Origin: Arthrobacter sp. FW306-07-I
Lineage (GTDB): Bacteria; Actinomycetota; Actinomycetes; Actinomycetales; Micrococcaceae
Direction: 5' to 3'
Assembly: GCF_021800405.1 (NCBI RefSeq)
Contig: NZ_CP084550.1
Span: forward strand, 4,395,979 to 4,459,978
Length of the DNA stretch: 64,000 nt
The translations under genes and the position numbers were made by a program. How positions within the stretch are numbered: position 1 is the stretch's first letter; each line of letters begins with the position of its first letter. This document shows, piece by piece, positions 53,991 to 63,739 of the stretch. Below the pieces are notes generated by a model. It was not told the origin of the DNA. It ran no database searches and was given only the letters and a program-made list of their open reading frames with translations.

Positions 53991-54827
53991 AGCACGCCAC
54001 GCCCGTACCGCAGTACGCCGCCAGGGACCTAATGCGGCAACGTAGTCTCGAATACCGCCCTGGGGCGGTCGCAGAGTTGGGGCCAAGAAACGCCCCCAGC
54101 GCGATGAGTCGTCAGACCATCGTCCCGCACAAAAGCAGCAGGTGTGAAGCGCGTAATTCTTTCCCCGCCGCTGCACTTGGCATTGTCGGGGTTCGTATTC
54201 CTTCGTGCGTTATTCTCGTACCGCGCGCGGTTATGAATATCACCACCCTGGAGCGCCGCGCTGGCTGCGCGCTGGCCTCTTACCGTACAAGGAATCCCCA
54301 TTACGGCTCTGACTCGTTGACCGTCAGACGGACAACTAGGATCTATAGACCCGCCCTCCTCGTCCGCTGGAACCGCGCCTACGGGAACAGCCTCAGTAGT
54401 TCTACGTTCCTCGTCCCACTGTCGACGCGACCTCGCTCGAAAACTGAGAGGCACTAAGTCCAAGCCGCCGCACGATACCTACACACAAGCAAGCCGTTGT
54501 GAGCGGCGCGAATGGTAGGCACTCCCTAGCCGGGCGCCCCCACAGCCGAGGCCCTGGCCCTTCACAGGGCACAGATCCGATCCGTTTTGATGTTGATGGA
54601 GCCTGCGATGAGGTCGAGCCACGCCGGTCCGGTAGCAAGCGCTTGCGGCGCCATTGCCCACACCAAGGGAGCTGGATCGATAGGCCGGGCGCACATCGCC
54701 CACGTGCGTCCTGCCCACAGGAAGACCACGCGACCATAGCGATTACCCTGCAGGGGGAGGAGACCCACCACAGCGGTCGTTCAGCATGGGCGGACGCCCA
54801 AGCAGTGCCTGCCGCCGCGACGTGCTT

Positions 54828-54843
54828 GTTTCACGTGAAACAG
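54828..54843. promoter_or_regulatory. parS site 3, exact 16-mer
   Basis: TGTTTCACGTGAAACA: full match to the bacterial parS consensus. It is 35 bases from parS site 4. Confidence 0.95.
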
Positions 54844-54862
54844 GCAGCACCTTCGATGGGCT

Positions 54863-54878
54863 GTTTCACGTGAAACCG
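54863..54878. promoter_or_regulatory. parS site 4
   Basis: TGTTTCACGTGAAACC: perfect 14-base core, tandem partner of site 3. Confidence 0.92.
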
Positions 54879-55410
54879 CTTGCGTGGAGGGGCCCGCAGG
54901 CGCATGAGTTTCCGGTAGAGACAGTGCTGCTATACATGCAGATTGCCCGTACCCCAGCTCAGCTCTAGATGACTGCTCCGGTCGGCGCTCATGCGGTTCA
55001 GAATTTTCCGGCTCACGACCTCAACAGAATATCGGGTAGGGGCTCTACCTTGGGCTCGTTCATGAGATCTCGGTACACACGTATTCGAGGGCAGCAACAC
55101 GCCTGGCGAAGCATGCCGGCCGCCGCGGCAACTAGCAATTACGGGAGTGTCCGTGATGATCCCAAGGGAGAGGACATGGACTGCGACATCGCCCAACCTA
55201 TCGGGATTCTTGTCATCCTCGTGGCTAGTCGCCACCTAGGAACGCCCACGGATTACGGGCCGTGTAGGGATCCATGCGAAGTAGATTGAGACACCGAATG
55301 AGTGGCGCCAACATGCGCGAGTACACAGCGTCTACTGCAGTCACTAGCGACAGGACGGGGGAGGAGGATGGGGCGAAGGCGGACTACCGCAGCTGGCTTT
55401 TTCCCCAGCC

Positions 55411-55453
55411 TTATCCACAGGGTCGCGGATCACTATCCACAGCGTTGTCCACA
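55411..55453 (+). promoter_or_regulatory. DnaA-box array A
   Basis: Three boxes in the same orientation: TTATCCACA (55411-55419, exact), CTATCCACA (55433-55441) and TTGTCCACA (55445-55453, the form preferred by actinobacterial DnaA). The spacings are 22 and 12 bases. Confidence 0.75.
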
Positions 55454-55657
55454 GGCTCAGGCGTGCCCATCGCTGGCAGACGTGCGGCTAGCGGAAGCCA
55501 GTCCAGTGGATGCCTGCTGCTCAAATACTGCGACTACCAATCTTGAAGCCGTCGGTGCTGTTCGCAAGAACGGCTCCAGCACCCGATAGGTGAGATTTAG
55601 CAACTGCTATACGTCTCAGCAGGTACTCCGGCCGCCTATAGGCCTGACCACTTCCTT

Positions 55658-55673
55658 TGTTTCACGTGAAACG
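55658..55673. promoter_or_regulatory. parS site 5
   Basis: TGTTTCACGTGAAACG: perfect 14-base core. It lies between DnaA-box arrays A and B. Confidence 0.92.
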
Positions 55674-55778
55674 TTGGAACGTCACGCAAGCAAGATGAAA
55701 GCATATAGAAAAGAATTCGTCTGGGCATCGCCTCTTGAGACGCAAGGCGACCTGGAGCGGCCCGATCCACCTGTGAGC

Positions 55779-55811
55779 CTATCCACAAAGTTATCCACAG
55801 CACTATCCACC
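55779..55811 (+). promoter_or_regulatory. DnaA-box array B with 12-base period
   Basis: CTATCCACA at 55779, TTATCCACA (exact) at 55791 and CTATCCACC at 55803, all in one orientation and exactly 12 bases apart. Confidence 0.75.
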
Positions 55812-56507
55812 GCTCATGAGGGCTCGTGCACTCGAGCGTCTTGATAACGAAGAGCCCCTAGGCCTGTACTCATACCTCCAACCCAGGAAGCTCGTGAGTC
55901 GACAGACTAGGATGAGTTGGACGTGGGTGCGCGGCTGATGACTTGGAGCCATCCAACGCCCCGACGCGTCGCTAAAGGAGTAGGGAGCCGAGAGTCTTGC
56001 TCGACACTAGGGCCCAGAGTTGCCCAAATGCCGGTTGAAGTGCACCCCCTACTTCAGCAAACTAGTGCGTATGGACAGGAAGCCCCGCGATGCCCCGGGA
56101 TCCACATTGGTGAGGCGATGGCCCACGATCGTATGTACTGGCAGCCCTTCCGAAAGAGGAAGGTTTGAAGTGCACGACCACTCTTCCTCGGGCAGACGCA
56201 GGACCTCTGCAACGGTGGCATCGATACCTGCCTCCGGGTGAGCCGAATACGGTATTGTGCCGGACGACCACCGGATAGAGACACCGAACGTATGATCCTG
56301 AGGAACATGGTGGCCATCTAGCACTACACGAAACTCCTAAACAGTGCGATCGCAAGAGACGGTCTGCTGCGCCTCCCGCGGACATCCGGCTCCATCACAA
56401 GTGCGGAGAACTATGTCCAAGCCCACGCCGAGATCGGGCAACGCCGCATTGTCATCCCTCGCAGTAGCCGGAGACTTTACCGAAGGGGCAGTGAAGGGCC
56501 GTGGAAG

Positions 56508-56523
56508 CGTTTCACGTGAAACA
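56508..56523. promoter_or_regulatory. parS site 6
   Basis: CGTTTCACGTGAAACA: perfect 14-base core. Confidence 0.92.
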
Positions 56524-56663
56524 GGCATGGCAGAGTGTCCGTGCCTGGGGGACCGCTTCGTCACCGCCTCAGACCGTGCTTTGAAATTGAAAGGGTAGCC
56601 CTTAGCAGGGGTGAACCGGCCCGCGGCCAAGGAGAACAAGTCAACCTTGTAGGGTGCTCCTCA

Positions 56664-56679
56664 TGTTTCACGTGAAACC
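56664..56679. promoter_or_regulatory. parS site 7
   Basis: TGTTTCACGTGAAACC: perfect 14-base core, 156 bases from site 6. Confidence 0.92.
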
Positions 56680-57324
56680 GATGCGTCAACTGCAGGGCCG
56701 GGCAAGCCCACTTCTACTGCAAGCGTTACCCGCATGTCTCCGACAGCCTGGAACGCGGAGCGGGGACAGGTATAAAAAGTGAAGCGCCGGCAGCTAGGCG
56801 CGCAGGTCAGAGCGCATTGGAAGAACTTGCCGTGTCGGCAGCTACGGAGCAGCAGACTGGGCTGAGTGCAGCAACGTCGACTCCAACTGGGGCAGTCAGT
56901 TTACGAAGGGCACGCTGCCGAGTGGATTCCTCACAGCCACTGATCAAGATGCGAGCCTGGACCATAAACCCGCCTCGAAACCCGCGCGCACGACTTCTCG
57001 CGTGCGACTTCGCCTAGTGCTCCGGTTGTTCGAAAAGGCAGCGGGGCTGTATCCACCAAGAGCCACTCGCCTCCGTATCGCTTATTCGCTTAGTTGTTCT
57101 GTTGGAGGAATTTGCGAATGGACCGCCAGCCACCAGATTCTTGCGCCCTCGCACTACGATTCAATCATCACGGATGGACCCGGCGGTGCTCCATGCGACG
57201 GCCACGCGAACGCGGTCGCGTAGCACATGCGTCAAGCTTTCAGACGTCGCGCGTAAGCGAATGCGGTGTGGGCGGCGTTTCTGCGAGTGGGGGACTAGCG
57301 TGTACGCAAGCCTCCCGCTGGCAT

Positions 57325-57340
57325 CGTTTCACGTGAAACA
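57325..57340. promoter_or_regulatory. parS site 8
   Basis: CGTTTCACGTGAAACA: perfect 14-base core, the last site before parB. Confidence 0.92.
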
Positions 57341-57775
57341 CGAGGCGTTGGGCCATGGGAGTAGGACCGATAACTCCCGCGGACCTCTTCTAATCGTGAA
57401 TACGGCCTTTATCCGCAACGAATCGCATGGTCATACCCGTCATTTGCTGCCCGCGTGCAAGAGAACGCGGCCCCTTTGATGGGACCTTTCGCGCCCTATG
57501 TCACCCGTTGGTGCGGCGGCCGCCAACGGTTCCGCAAAGAAGGAGATAACCACCCTCACTGCTGCCGAGCACCCCGCCACTTGACTGCCGCCGCTACCGA
57601 GTCAGCCTTCCCGACGGATACCCCGACTAACGCCCCCTGGGAATGTCGATGAACACCGGCGGCTATGTAATTTGCACGCTAACTGGAGATGCTTTGCACG
57701 GTTATGCGGTTCGATTGTCACTTTTTAGCGGTCCGACGCTGAAACACCGGCGAGTAGGGATTTGAAGAGCAAAGC

Positions 57776-57810
57776 AAAAGGGCCCGGTTCAAGACGAACC
57801 GGGCCCTTTT
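57776..57810 (-). terminator. symmetric terminator after parB
   Basis: AAAA-GGGCCCGGTTC (57776-57790), loop AAGAC, GAACCGGGCCC-TTTT (57796-57810). The stem is perfect and flanked by A and T runs, so it can work on both strands. It ends the parAB transcript 10 bases after the parB stop and shields the gene-free region. Confidence 0.9.
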
Positions 57811-57820
57811 GCTGTGGCGA

Positions 57821-59104
57821 TTAGTTGGTGGATCCAGGAGCCAAAACATCCATGATGCGGTTCAGGTCATCAACGCTGGCAAACTCGATGCTTACCTTGC
57901 CTTTCCTTACGCCAAGGGAGATCTTGACGTTGGTGTCCAGGCGGTCGGAGAGCGAAGATGCCAGGTAATCCAAGCGCTCATGCCGGGCCCCAGGGCGGGG
58001 AATGTTGTTCTTGGCAGGCTTTGCAGGATCCTGGTACAAGGTCACCGCCTCTTCTGTGGCTCGCACAGACATACCCTCTGCAACGATTCGCTGCGCCAGC
58101 CGTTCCATTGCAGCAGCGTCGGGAAGCGACAGAAGGGCACGTGCGTGGCCTGCCGAGAGCACTCCGGCAGCAACCCGCCGCTGCACCAACGGCGGCAGCT
58201 TCAGCAGGCGAAGAGTGTTGGATACCTGCGGCCTGGAACGGCCAATGCGATCCGCCAATTGCTCATGGGTGGTACCAAAGTCCTCCAAGAGCTGCTGGTA
58301 CGCCGCCGCCTCTTCCAGCGGGTTCAGCTGGCTGCGGTGGAGGTTTTCGAGAAGCGCGTCACGGAGAAGATCGTCATCCGTCGTGTCACGGATAATCGCG
58401 GGAATGGTGTCAAGCCCTGCAGCCTGGACTGCGCGCCAGCGGCGTTCGCCCATGACGAGTTCATATGGTTCGCTACCGGTTTCGGTTGATGTGCGAACCA
58501 CGATTGGCTGGAGAACGCCGATTTCACGAACCGAGTGCACCAATTCGGCCATGTCGTCTTCATCGAAGACATTGCGGGGCTGCTTCCGGTTCGGGTGGAT
58601 GTCCGAGACCGGGATTTCAGCGAAACGGGCACCGGGGACTTCCACCAGCTCAACACCGGAGTCGGGGGCCGCACCAGTCTCAGCCGGCTCCTCAGGGCCT
58701 ACGGGGTCGTCCCGTTTTGGCACTTCCGGATCTTCCACGATGGCAGAAGGTTCAGCGGCAGCAGCCTTGGATGCCGCGGCGGGGGACTTCCTGGCAGGAG
58801 CCTTCTTTGCCGGAGCGGGCGCAGCCGCAGGGGCCTTCTTATCATCGCTGCTCTTGCCGGCAGGAGCCTTGGAGGCAGCTGGCTTAACCGAAGACGGAGG
58901 GGTAGTAGGCGTTTCCGCCTCCTGCGTCCTGGTCGCTGCTGCGGCTGTTGGCTGCTCCGTGGGTTCTGTCTTCCTGCGGCCCTCCGGAAAGAAAAGGTCC
59001 ACAGGCCGCGATACCGCCCCACCGTTACCGGAACCATTGGTTGCGGCGGAACTTGGAATCAGCGCGCCAAGACCGCGGCCTAGGCCCCGTCGCTTCTCGC
59101 TCAT
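57821..59104 (-). CDS. parB: chromosome-partitioning protein ParB
   Basis: CTPase/DNA-binding clamp that loads at parS and spreads to form the partition complex, 427 residues. N-terminus [17 protein letters not shown] is the ParA-contacting peptide. A long Ala/Pro/Lys-rich disordered stretch (about 18-160) is longer than in most homologues. The ParB/Srx domain follows: [30 protein letters not shown], then the CTP-binding GERRWRA. The helix-turn-helix reads [23 protein letters not shown] and the C-terminus is the dimer domain. Its binding sites lie mostly in the adjoining gene-free region and once inside parA. Confidence 0.96.
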   Translation of the reverse strand: MSEKRRGLGRGLGALIPSSAATNGSGNGGAVSRPVDLFFPEGRRKTEPTEQPTAAAATRTQEAETPTTPPSSVKPAASKAPAGKSSDDKKAPAAAPAPAKKAPARKSPAAASKAAAAEPSAIVEDPEVPKRDDPVGPEEPAETGAAPDSGVELVEVPGARFAEIPVSDIHPNRKQPRNVFDEDDMAELVHSVREIGVLQPIVVRTSTETGSEPYELVMGERRWRAVQAAGLDTIPAIIRDTTDDDLLRDALLENLHRSQLNPLEEAAAYQQLLEDFGTTHEQLADRIGRSRPQVSNTLRLLKLPPLVQRRVAAGVLSAGHARALLSLPDAAAMERLAQRIVAEGMSVRATEEAVTLYQDPAKPAKNNIPRPGARHERLDYLASSLSDRLDTNVKISLGVRKGKVSIEFASVDDLNRIMDVLAPGSTN

Positions 59105-59169
59105 GGGTAAATCCCTCCAGTGGTAGAGCCAGGCTGGGCCTTGCTCCGTGCGTTGCGGTATTGAAGATT

Positions 59170-60252
59170 TTAGCGTTCCGCTATTTCAGCGGCTGCTTCC
59201 AAATAGGACAGGGCACCACTTGAGGACGGATCGTACGTCATGACCGTCTGCTGGTAGCTGGGGGCTTCGGAGATCCGGACAGACCGCGGAACCACGGCGG
59301 AGAGAACCTGTTCGGGGAAGTGCTGGCGTACCTCCGCGGCAACCTGGGCAGCAAGGTTGGTACGGCCGTCATACATGGTGAGCAGGATGGTTGACACAAC
59401 GAGGTCCGCGTTGAGGTGCTTCTGGATCATCTCGATGTTCTTCAGGAGCTGGCTCAGGCCCTCCAACGCGTAGTACTCGCACTGAATGGGGATCAGTACC
59501 TCGCTGGCTGCACAAAAAGCGTTTACGGTCAGCAGGCCGAGGCTGGGCGGGCAGTCGATGAACACATAGTCCAGCCGCTCCTCGCCGTTCTTCTCGCGTT
59601 CCTTGGCATAGACATCAATGGCCCGGCGCAGCCGCTGCTCACGGGCCACAAGGGACACGAGCTCAATTTCGGCCCCTGCAAGGTGGATCGTGGCCGGCGC
59701 ACAGATGAGTTTTCCAATATCCGGGCACGGGGCTACGACGTCGGCAAGAGGGACATCGTTGATCAGGACGTCATAGATGCTGTCCACGTCAGCGTGGTGC
59801 TCGATGCCCAAAGCTGTGGAGGCATTGCCCTGGGGATCGATATCGATGACCAGCACATTGAGTCCCGCAGCTGCCAAGGCGGCTGCGATGTTGACCGTGG
59901 TGGTGGTCTTGCCCACGCCGCCCTTCTGATTGGACACCGTAAAGATCCGAGTCTTTTCCGGGCGAGGGAGCTGGCGCCCCATTAGGCGTTCACGGCGCTT
60001 CGTCTCATGGGCAAGCTCCCGTGCGATGGGGCTGGAATCATCGATAGCGTCAATGACGTTGGATCGACCGCCACCGGTTGTTTCACGTGAAACTGCCTTA
60101 CCGGACGCTGCAGAGACACCCGTTTTCGGATGATTTCCACCTCGGGCAGGAGCCGTGCCGACACCGGCAAGCCCGGACCCAGCGACAGAACGTGCCGACC
60201 CCAAAGACACAAACGGCGGGATCCGTTGTGCGGAGGCTTCACTACTGGTCAC
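59170..60252 (-). CDS. parA: chromosome-partitioning ATPase ParA
   Basis: Deviant Walker ATPase that moves ParB-parS complexes over the nucleoid, 360 residues. Walker A is [20 protein letters not shown] (about 109-128), Walker A' [13 protein letters not shown] and Walker [14 protein letters not shown] disordered N-terminal extension of about 100 residues precedes the ATPase; part of it (AVSRETTG, about 53-60) is encoded by a parS site, so the DNA element is used as coding sequence. Start GTG 60252. 65 bases separate it from parB. Confidence 0.95.
   Translation of the reverse strand: MTSSEASAQRIPPFVSLGSARSVAGSGLAGVGTAPARGGNHPKTGVSAASGKAVSRETTGGGRSNVIDAIDDSSPIARELAHETKRRERLMGRQLPRPEKTRIFTVSNQKGGVGKTTTTVNIAAALAAAGLNVLVIDIDPQGNASTALGIEHHADVDSIYDVLINDVPLADVVAPCPDIGKLICAPATIHLAGAEIELVSLVAREQRLRRAIDVYAKEREKNGEERLDYVFIDCPPSLGLLTVNAFCAASEVLIPIQCEYYALEGLSQLLKNIEMIQKHLNADLVVSTILLTMYDGRTNLAAQVAAEVRQHFPEQVLSAVVPRSVRISEAPSYQQTVMTYDPSSSGALSYLEAAAEIAER
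60079..60094. promoter_or_regulatory. parS site 9, inside parA
   Basis: TGTTTCACGTGAAACT: perfect 14-base core within the parA coding sequence, read on the minus strand as Val-Ser-Arg-Glu-Thr. Such intragenic parS sites are known near oriC. Confidence 0.9.
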
Positions 60253-60341
60253 TGGGGCACACTCACTCTCGTTCAGCCAATTTTGCTGCCGTTGTCTAGC
60301 CTAGCCGCTCCTGCCTGCTGACAGCCGTCAGCGGGCCCGGG

Positions 60342-60992
60342 TCAGGACTTCTTTTGGGACTTGTTCACCACGATGCGGACCACGGTAGTGGGCTCCTCGA
60401 GGAGGTTGTCACCTACTGTCACCACCGAGGTCTCCACGCCACCCAGCTTACGGATGGTCTTGGCCGCCTTCTCGATTTCCTCCCCGGCGCTGCGTCCCTT
60501 GATGGCCACCACTTCACCGTGGCCGCCGAGGAGCGGGATGGTCAGGCCGGCCAGGTTGGTCAAGGCCGAAACGGCACGGGCGGTTACCACGTCAGCCTCA
60601 ACCTGTCCTACGGCCAGCTCCGCGCGTGTGCGCATAACCGTGACATTGTCCAGTCCCAGGTCATCCACCACTTCCTGGAGCCAGATCACGCGGCGTTCCA
60701 ACGGTTCGATGAGCGTCAGCTCAAGGTCCGGTCGTGCGATGGCCAGGCATAGTCCAGGCAGTCCGGCGCCGCTTCCGACATCGGCAACATGGCTTCCCTG
60801 GGCAATTTCGCTTTCGATGACCGCACAATTGAGGACGTGCCGGCTCCACAGCCTGGGAACCTCCCGCGGCCCAATAAGGCCGCGCTCGGTTCCGGACGTG
60901 GCCAGATGCTCCACGTAGCGCTTGGCCAGGTCCAGCCGGTCACCGAAGATTTTCTCAGCAGCGCGGAGTTCTGCTGCCGTGATGTCAACCAT
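60342..60992 (-). CDS. rsmG: 16S rRNA (guanine-527-N7)-methyltransferase
   Basis: SAM-dependent methyltransferase (formerly GidB) acting on 16S rRNA G527; its loss gives low-level streptomycin resistance. 216 residues. SAM motif VADVGSGAGLPGLCLAIARP is at about 67-86; LTLIEPLERRVIWLQEVVDDLGLDNV and RAVSALTNLAGL follow. ATG 60992 is chosen since MVDITAAELRAAEKIFGDR matches family starts; the longer frame to 61076 would overlap the R3H gene. It keeps the universal order between khpB and parA. Confidence 0.95.
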   Translation of the reverse strand: MVDITAAELRAAEKIFGDRLDLAKRYVEHLATSGTERGLIGPREVPRLWSRHVLNCAVIESEIAQGSHVADVGSGAGLPGLCLAIARPDLELTLIEPLERRVIWLQEVVDDLGLDNVTVMRTRAELAVGQVEADVVTARAVSALTNLAGLTIPLLGGHGEVVAIKGRSAGEEIEKAAKTIRKLGGVETSVVTVGDNLLEEPTTVVRIVVNKSQKKS

Positions 60993-61011
60993 GGTTATCG
61001 GGTCAGCTTCC

Positions 61012-61575
61012 CTAGTCCGCGGATACAACGATGTGTCGGTCGGCGCCTTCGCCCTCGGACTCGCTGACCAAGCCAAGGTCGGCCACGGCGTCGTGGACGA
61101 TCTTGCGTTCGTAGGCGCTCATCGGTTCCAGTGCCACCGAATTGCCGGTTTCCTTTACGGACGCTGCAGCATCTTCGGCGATCTTCTGCAGGTGGCCAGT
61201 GCGCTCCTGCCGGTAGCCGTTGATGTCCAGGACAAGCCGGGACCGGTTTTCCGTGGCTGAAAGGACTGCCAGTCGGGTCAGCTCCTGGAGCGCTTCAAGG
61301 ACCTCACCGTCTTCGCCAACCAGGCCTTCGAGCCCTTCGGCTTCCTCGTCGGCGACGATGGAGATGTAGGTGCGGCCGTTGCGGACTTCAATGTCGATGT
61401 CGCCGTCGATATCGGCGATGTCCAGCAGTTCCTCCAAGTAGTCTGCAGCGACGTCCCCCTCTTCCTCGAGGCGGCTGGCGGCGGAAACCTTGGCGGCGGA
61501 AGCATCCTGGTTCACGGAATCGTCCTGATCTTCGATCTCTTCAGAAAAGGCGTGCTCGGTGCTCTCGGCAGACAT
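61012..61575 (-). CDS. khpB: KhpB/Jag family RNA-binding protein (R3H domain)
   Basis: RNA-binding protein linked to cell elongation and division control, 187 residues. An acidic N-terminus is followed by a KH-type domain (DIDIEVRNGRTYISIVADEEAEGLEGLVGEDGEVLEALQ, about 59-97) and an R3H domain (SRLVLDINGYRQERTGHLQKIAEDAA..., about 113-160). Its first codon shares one base with the yidC stop, as in other genomes with the yidC-jag pair, so the two are co-translated. Confidence 0.93.
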   Translation of the reverse strand: MSAESTEHAFSEEIEDQDDSVNQDASAAKVSAASRLEEEGDVAADYLEELLDIADIDGDIDIEVRNGRTYISIVADEEAEGLEGLVGEDGEVLEALQELTRLAVLSATENRSRLVLDINGYRQERTGHLQKIAEDAAASVKETGNSVALEPMSAYERKIVHDAVADLGLVSESEGEGADRHIVVSAD

Positions 61576-62543
61576 TACTTCTTCTTCCTGTTCTTGCGCT
61601 GGGGCTGGACGCGCTGTCCCTTAATCTCAACTGCGGCGGCCGCGGCGTCGTCGGCTGCCTCTTCCCGCTTGCCGCTCAGGACGGAAAGTGCGGGCAGGCC
61701 CTTGGCGGCACGGCGCTCGGCGAGGGCCTTGGCTGCGGGGGATCCCGGCGTCGGCATGCGGCGGATGACGAAGAACTGCTGGCCCATGGTCCAAAGGTTG
61801 GTGGTGGTCCAGTAGATGAGGACACCGATGGGGAAGTTGATGCCACCCACACCGAAAACAATCGGCAGGATGTACAGCATCATCTTCTGCTGGCGCATGA
61901 ACGGGCTGGCCATGGCTTCTTCGGACATGTTCTTGGCCATGATCTGCTTCTGAGTGATGAACTGCGAGGCCGTCATGGCCAGAATCATCACGATGGACAG
62001 GATCCAGACAGCCATCTGGTTGCCGCCGCCGCCATGCAGCAGGGATGCAGACAGGGGCGCACCGAAAATGCTGGATTCGTCGAACTGCACCACTTGTTCG
62101 TGGCTCATCGCCCCGATGCCGGCACCGGTCTGGCGTGCGGCCGTGATTCCTGACAGCACCTGGAACAGCGCGAAGAAGAACGGCATCTGGATCAGCATGG
62201 GCAAGCAGGCGGAGAACGGGTTGGTGCCGTGCTTCTTGTACATGGCCATCTGTTCCTGGGCCATGGCCTGCCGGGACAACTGGTCAGTCTTGCCTTTGTA
62301 TTTGTCCTGGAGCTTCTTGAGGTCCGGCTGCAGCAACTGCATGCCGCGCTGGGCCTTGATCTGCTTGACGAACACCGGGATCAGGGCGGCACGGATCACC
62401 AGCACCAGCCCAATGATGGACAGCGTCCAGGTCCAGCCATTCGCGGCGGGCATCCCGATAGCACTCAAGCCATCGTGGAATCCAATCATGATGATGGAAA
62501 CCAGCCACTTGAACGGGGCCATGATTGTTCCAAAGAAGTCCAT
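61575..62543 (-). CDS. yidC: membrane protein insertase YidC
   Basis: Inserts and folds membrane proteins with or without the Sec translocon, 322 residues. It starts with a membrane segment (about 5-30, FKWLVSIIMIGFHDGL); a second (WTLSIIGLVLVIRAALIPVFVKQIKAQR) holds the conserved Arg of the hydrophilic groove. TNPFSACLPMLIQMPFFFALFQVL is the family's core motif. There is no large periplasmic domain, as usual in Gram-positives. The C-terminus is basic (QRVQPQRKNRKKK), suiting ribosome binding. Confidence 0.96.
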   Translation of the reverse strand: MDFFGTIMAPFKWLVSIIMIGFHDGLSAIGMPAANGWTWTLSIIGLVLVIRAALIPVFVKQIKAQRGMQLLQPDLKKLQDKYKGKTDQLSRQAMAQEQMAMYKKHGTNPFSACLPMLIQMPFFFALFQVLSGITAARQTGAGIGAMSHEQVVQFDESSIFGAPLSASLLHGGGGNQMAVWILSIVMILAMTASQFITQKQIMAKNMSEEAMASPFMRQQKMMLYILPIVFGVGGINFPIGVLIYWTTTNLWTMGQQFFVIRRMPTPGSPAAKALAERRAAKGLPALSVLSGKREEAADDAAAAAVEIKGQRVQPQRKNRKKK

Positions 62544-62558
62544 ACTTATCCCTATTCG

Positions 62559-62951
62559 TCAGGCCGCACTGCGGCCTTCTTCATCAGTCCGAGCAACCAG
62601 GTAAATGTCCGGATTGTTCAGCACAACAATTGTGGGGGTCTGGCCTTCCGGCCATTCCCGGCGGCCGGCGGGGACGTGGTCCACTCCGCCGGCGTTCCAT
62701 GGGTGGCAATGACCAAGGCGCCGGACTGCGAGCCAGCTTCCCTTGACTGCCCCGTGGACAGTGACCGCTTCAAGGGCATACGCCGAGCATGAAGGGAAAA
62801 ATCGGCAGACCGGACCATACAAGGGAGAAACCACCTTGCGGTAAGCGATCAGCAGGAGAATGAGGATGTTCCGGGGCAGGTTCCAGAGGAACCTCCCGAC
62901 GGCGGCCAACACTCTGCGGGAGCGGACGACGACGGCAGTGGCGTTAGGCAC
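62559..62951 (-). CDS. yidD: membrane protein insertion efficiency factor YidD
   Basis: Small membrane-associated protein that aids YidC-dependent insertion, 130 residues. Core: [41 protein letters not shown], with the conserved [11 protein letters not shown] cysteines, then [15 protein letters not shown]. The N-terminus is basic. GTG 62951 overlaps the rnpA end by eight bases, typical for this locus. Confidence 0.95.
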   Translation of the reverse strand: MPNATAVVVRSRRVLAAVGRFLWNLPRNILILLLIAYRKVVSPLYGPVCRFFPSCSAYALEAVTVHGAVKGSWLAVRRLGHCHPWNAGGVDHVPAGRREWPEGQTPTIVVLNNPDIYLVARTDEEGRSAA

Positions 62952-63354
62952 GCGTTGTCCCCTCCTGTGTTGTACCGGCCGAACCTTTGGCGGCAGCCCG
63001 CAAAGGGCGGCCGGCCAGCCGGTTCAGCGCAGATCCCAGTGCAGCGTTGTAGTCCGACAGCAGCTGGTCCCAGCTGGCAGTGGCAGACGCAGGAAGCGCC
63101 CGCACCACGATGGCAAGGCCCGTACCGTGCTCGCGCAGCGACGCAGCAGCTGCTTCTCTCAGTCTCCTCTTAACGAGGTTCCTGACTACAGCGTTCCCTA
63201 CACTCTTGGAAACAATGAACCCGATCCGGCTGGGTTCGTCGGCAGCAATAGCTGCCGCATATAACACTACGTTCCGGCGCCCATTGCGGACACCGGAACG
63301 TACAGTTGTTGAAAAATCGGTTGAGGTCCTCAGGCGGTTGCGGGCGGCCAGCAC
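62944..63354 (-). CDS. rnpA: ribonuclease P protein component
   Basis: Protein subunit of RNase P, which matures tRNA 5' ends, 136 residues. [23 protein letters not shown] matches the family N-terminus; [26 protein letters not shown] is the RNR RNA-binding signature. GTG start with AAGG directly before it. The C-terminal tail is Ala/Arg-rich. The mRNA is shared with rpmH; the 40-base gap to rpmH is normal. Confidence 0.95.
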   Translation of the reverse strand: MLAARNRLRTSTDFSTTVRSGVRNGRRNVVLYAAAIAADEPSRIGFIVSKSVGNAVVRNLVKRRLREAAAASLREHGTGLAIVVRALPASATASWDQLLSDYNAALGSALNRLAGRPLRAAAKGSAGTTQEGTTRA

Positions 63355-63394
63355 CTTAAACTCGCAAGGGGATGTCTACCGACGAGCCAGTTAT

Positions 63395-63532
63395 TTAGGC
63401 CGACAGTTCGGTGCGGCCCTTGCCACGACGGGCTGCCAGGATGGCACGGCCGGCACGGGTACGCATACGAAGGCGGAAGCCGTGCTTCTTGGCTCGACGG
63501 CGGTTATTCGGCTGAAAAGTCCGCTTGCTCAC
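63395..63532 (-). CDS. rpmH: 50S ribosomal protein L34
   Basis: 45-residue highly basic ribosomal protein, translated from GTG 63532 as [20 protein letters not shown], continuing [20 protein letters not shown] and ending TELSA. GGAG lies 8-9 bases upstream. It is the first gene of the rpmH-rnpA-yidD-yidC-khpB-rsmG-parA-parB series and fixes the position of oriC to its right. Confidence 0.97.
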   Translation of the reverse strand: MSKRTFQPNNRRRAKKHGFRLRMRTRAGRAILAARRGKGRTELSA

Positions 63533-63605
63533 GTTAGTTACTCCAGTGGATCAAAGGTGCGTCCACCCGATCAGTATTGGGGAAGAACTGGCCGACGCTA
63601 AGTTT

Positions 63606-63634
63606 TGTATATGCACGCTTCCCCCAGCTGACCA
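63606..63634 (-). promoter_or_regulatory. candidate rpmH promoter
   Basis: On the minus strand, TGGTCA and TATACA are separated by exactly 17 bases, about 75 bases before the rpmH start. The -10 is good; the -35 is weak. Confidence 0.4.
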
Positions 63635-63739
63635 GGCGCACTGCGACTGGAAAGTTCATACGGGGCCAAAAAGCGGACACAAAGGACTTCACAACGTTAG
63701 GGCAATCCGCAGCCCGGAGTCAAACCGGAAGCTGCCTCC

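Larger units (their letters stand above)
53621..57775. other. gene-free parS region (candidate centromere)
   Basis: Over 4 kb between the trxA and parB terminators shows no supported gene. The frames present are short, on both strands, start without ribosome binding sites and have no recognisable domains. Sample 60-base lines here are about half GC (29/60 at 57061, 32/60 at 55621), while flanking genes are clearly richer. It holds eight parS sites and two DnaA-box arrays (separate entries). No remnant of a known gene was recognised by reading. Confidence 0.75.

Noticed and set aside
54180..54215. Possible tRNA arm-like stretch (GGGGTTCGTATTCC)
   Set aside because: No matching acceptor stem or anticodon arm could be laid out around it.
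54032..54873. Frames of 111-144 residues within the gene-free parS region
   Set aside because: They overlap one another on both strands, lack ribosome binding sites, and resemble no protein I can recognise.
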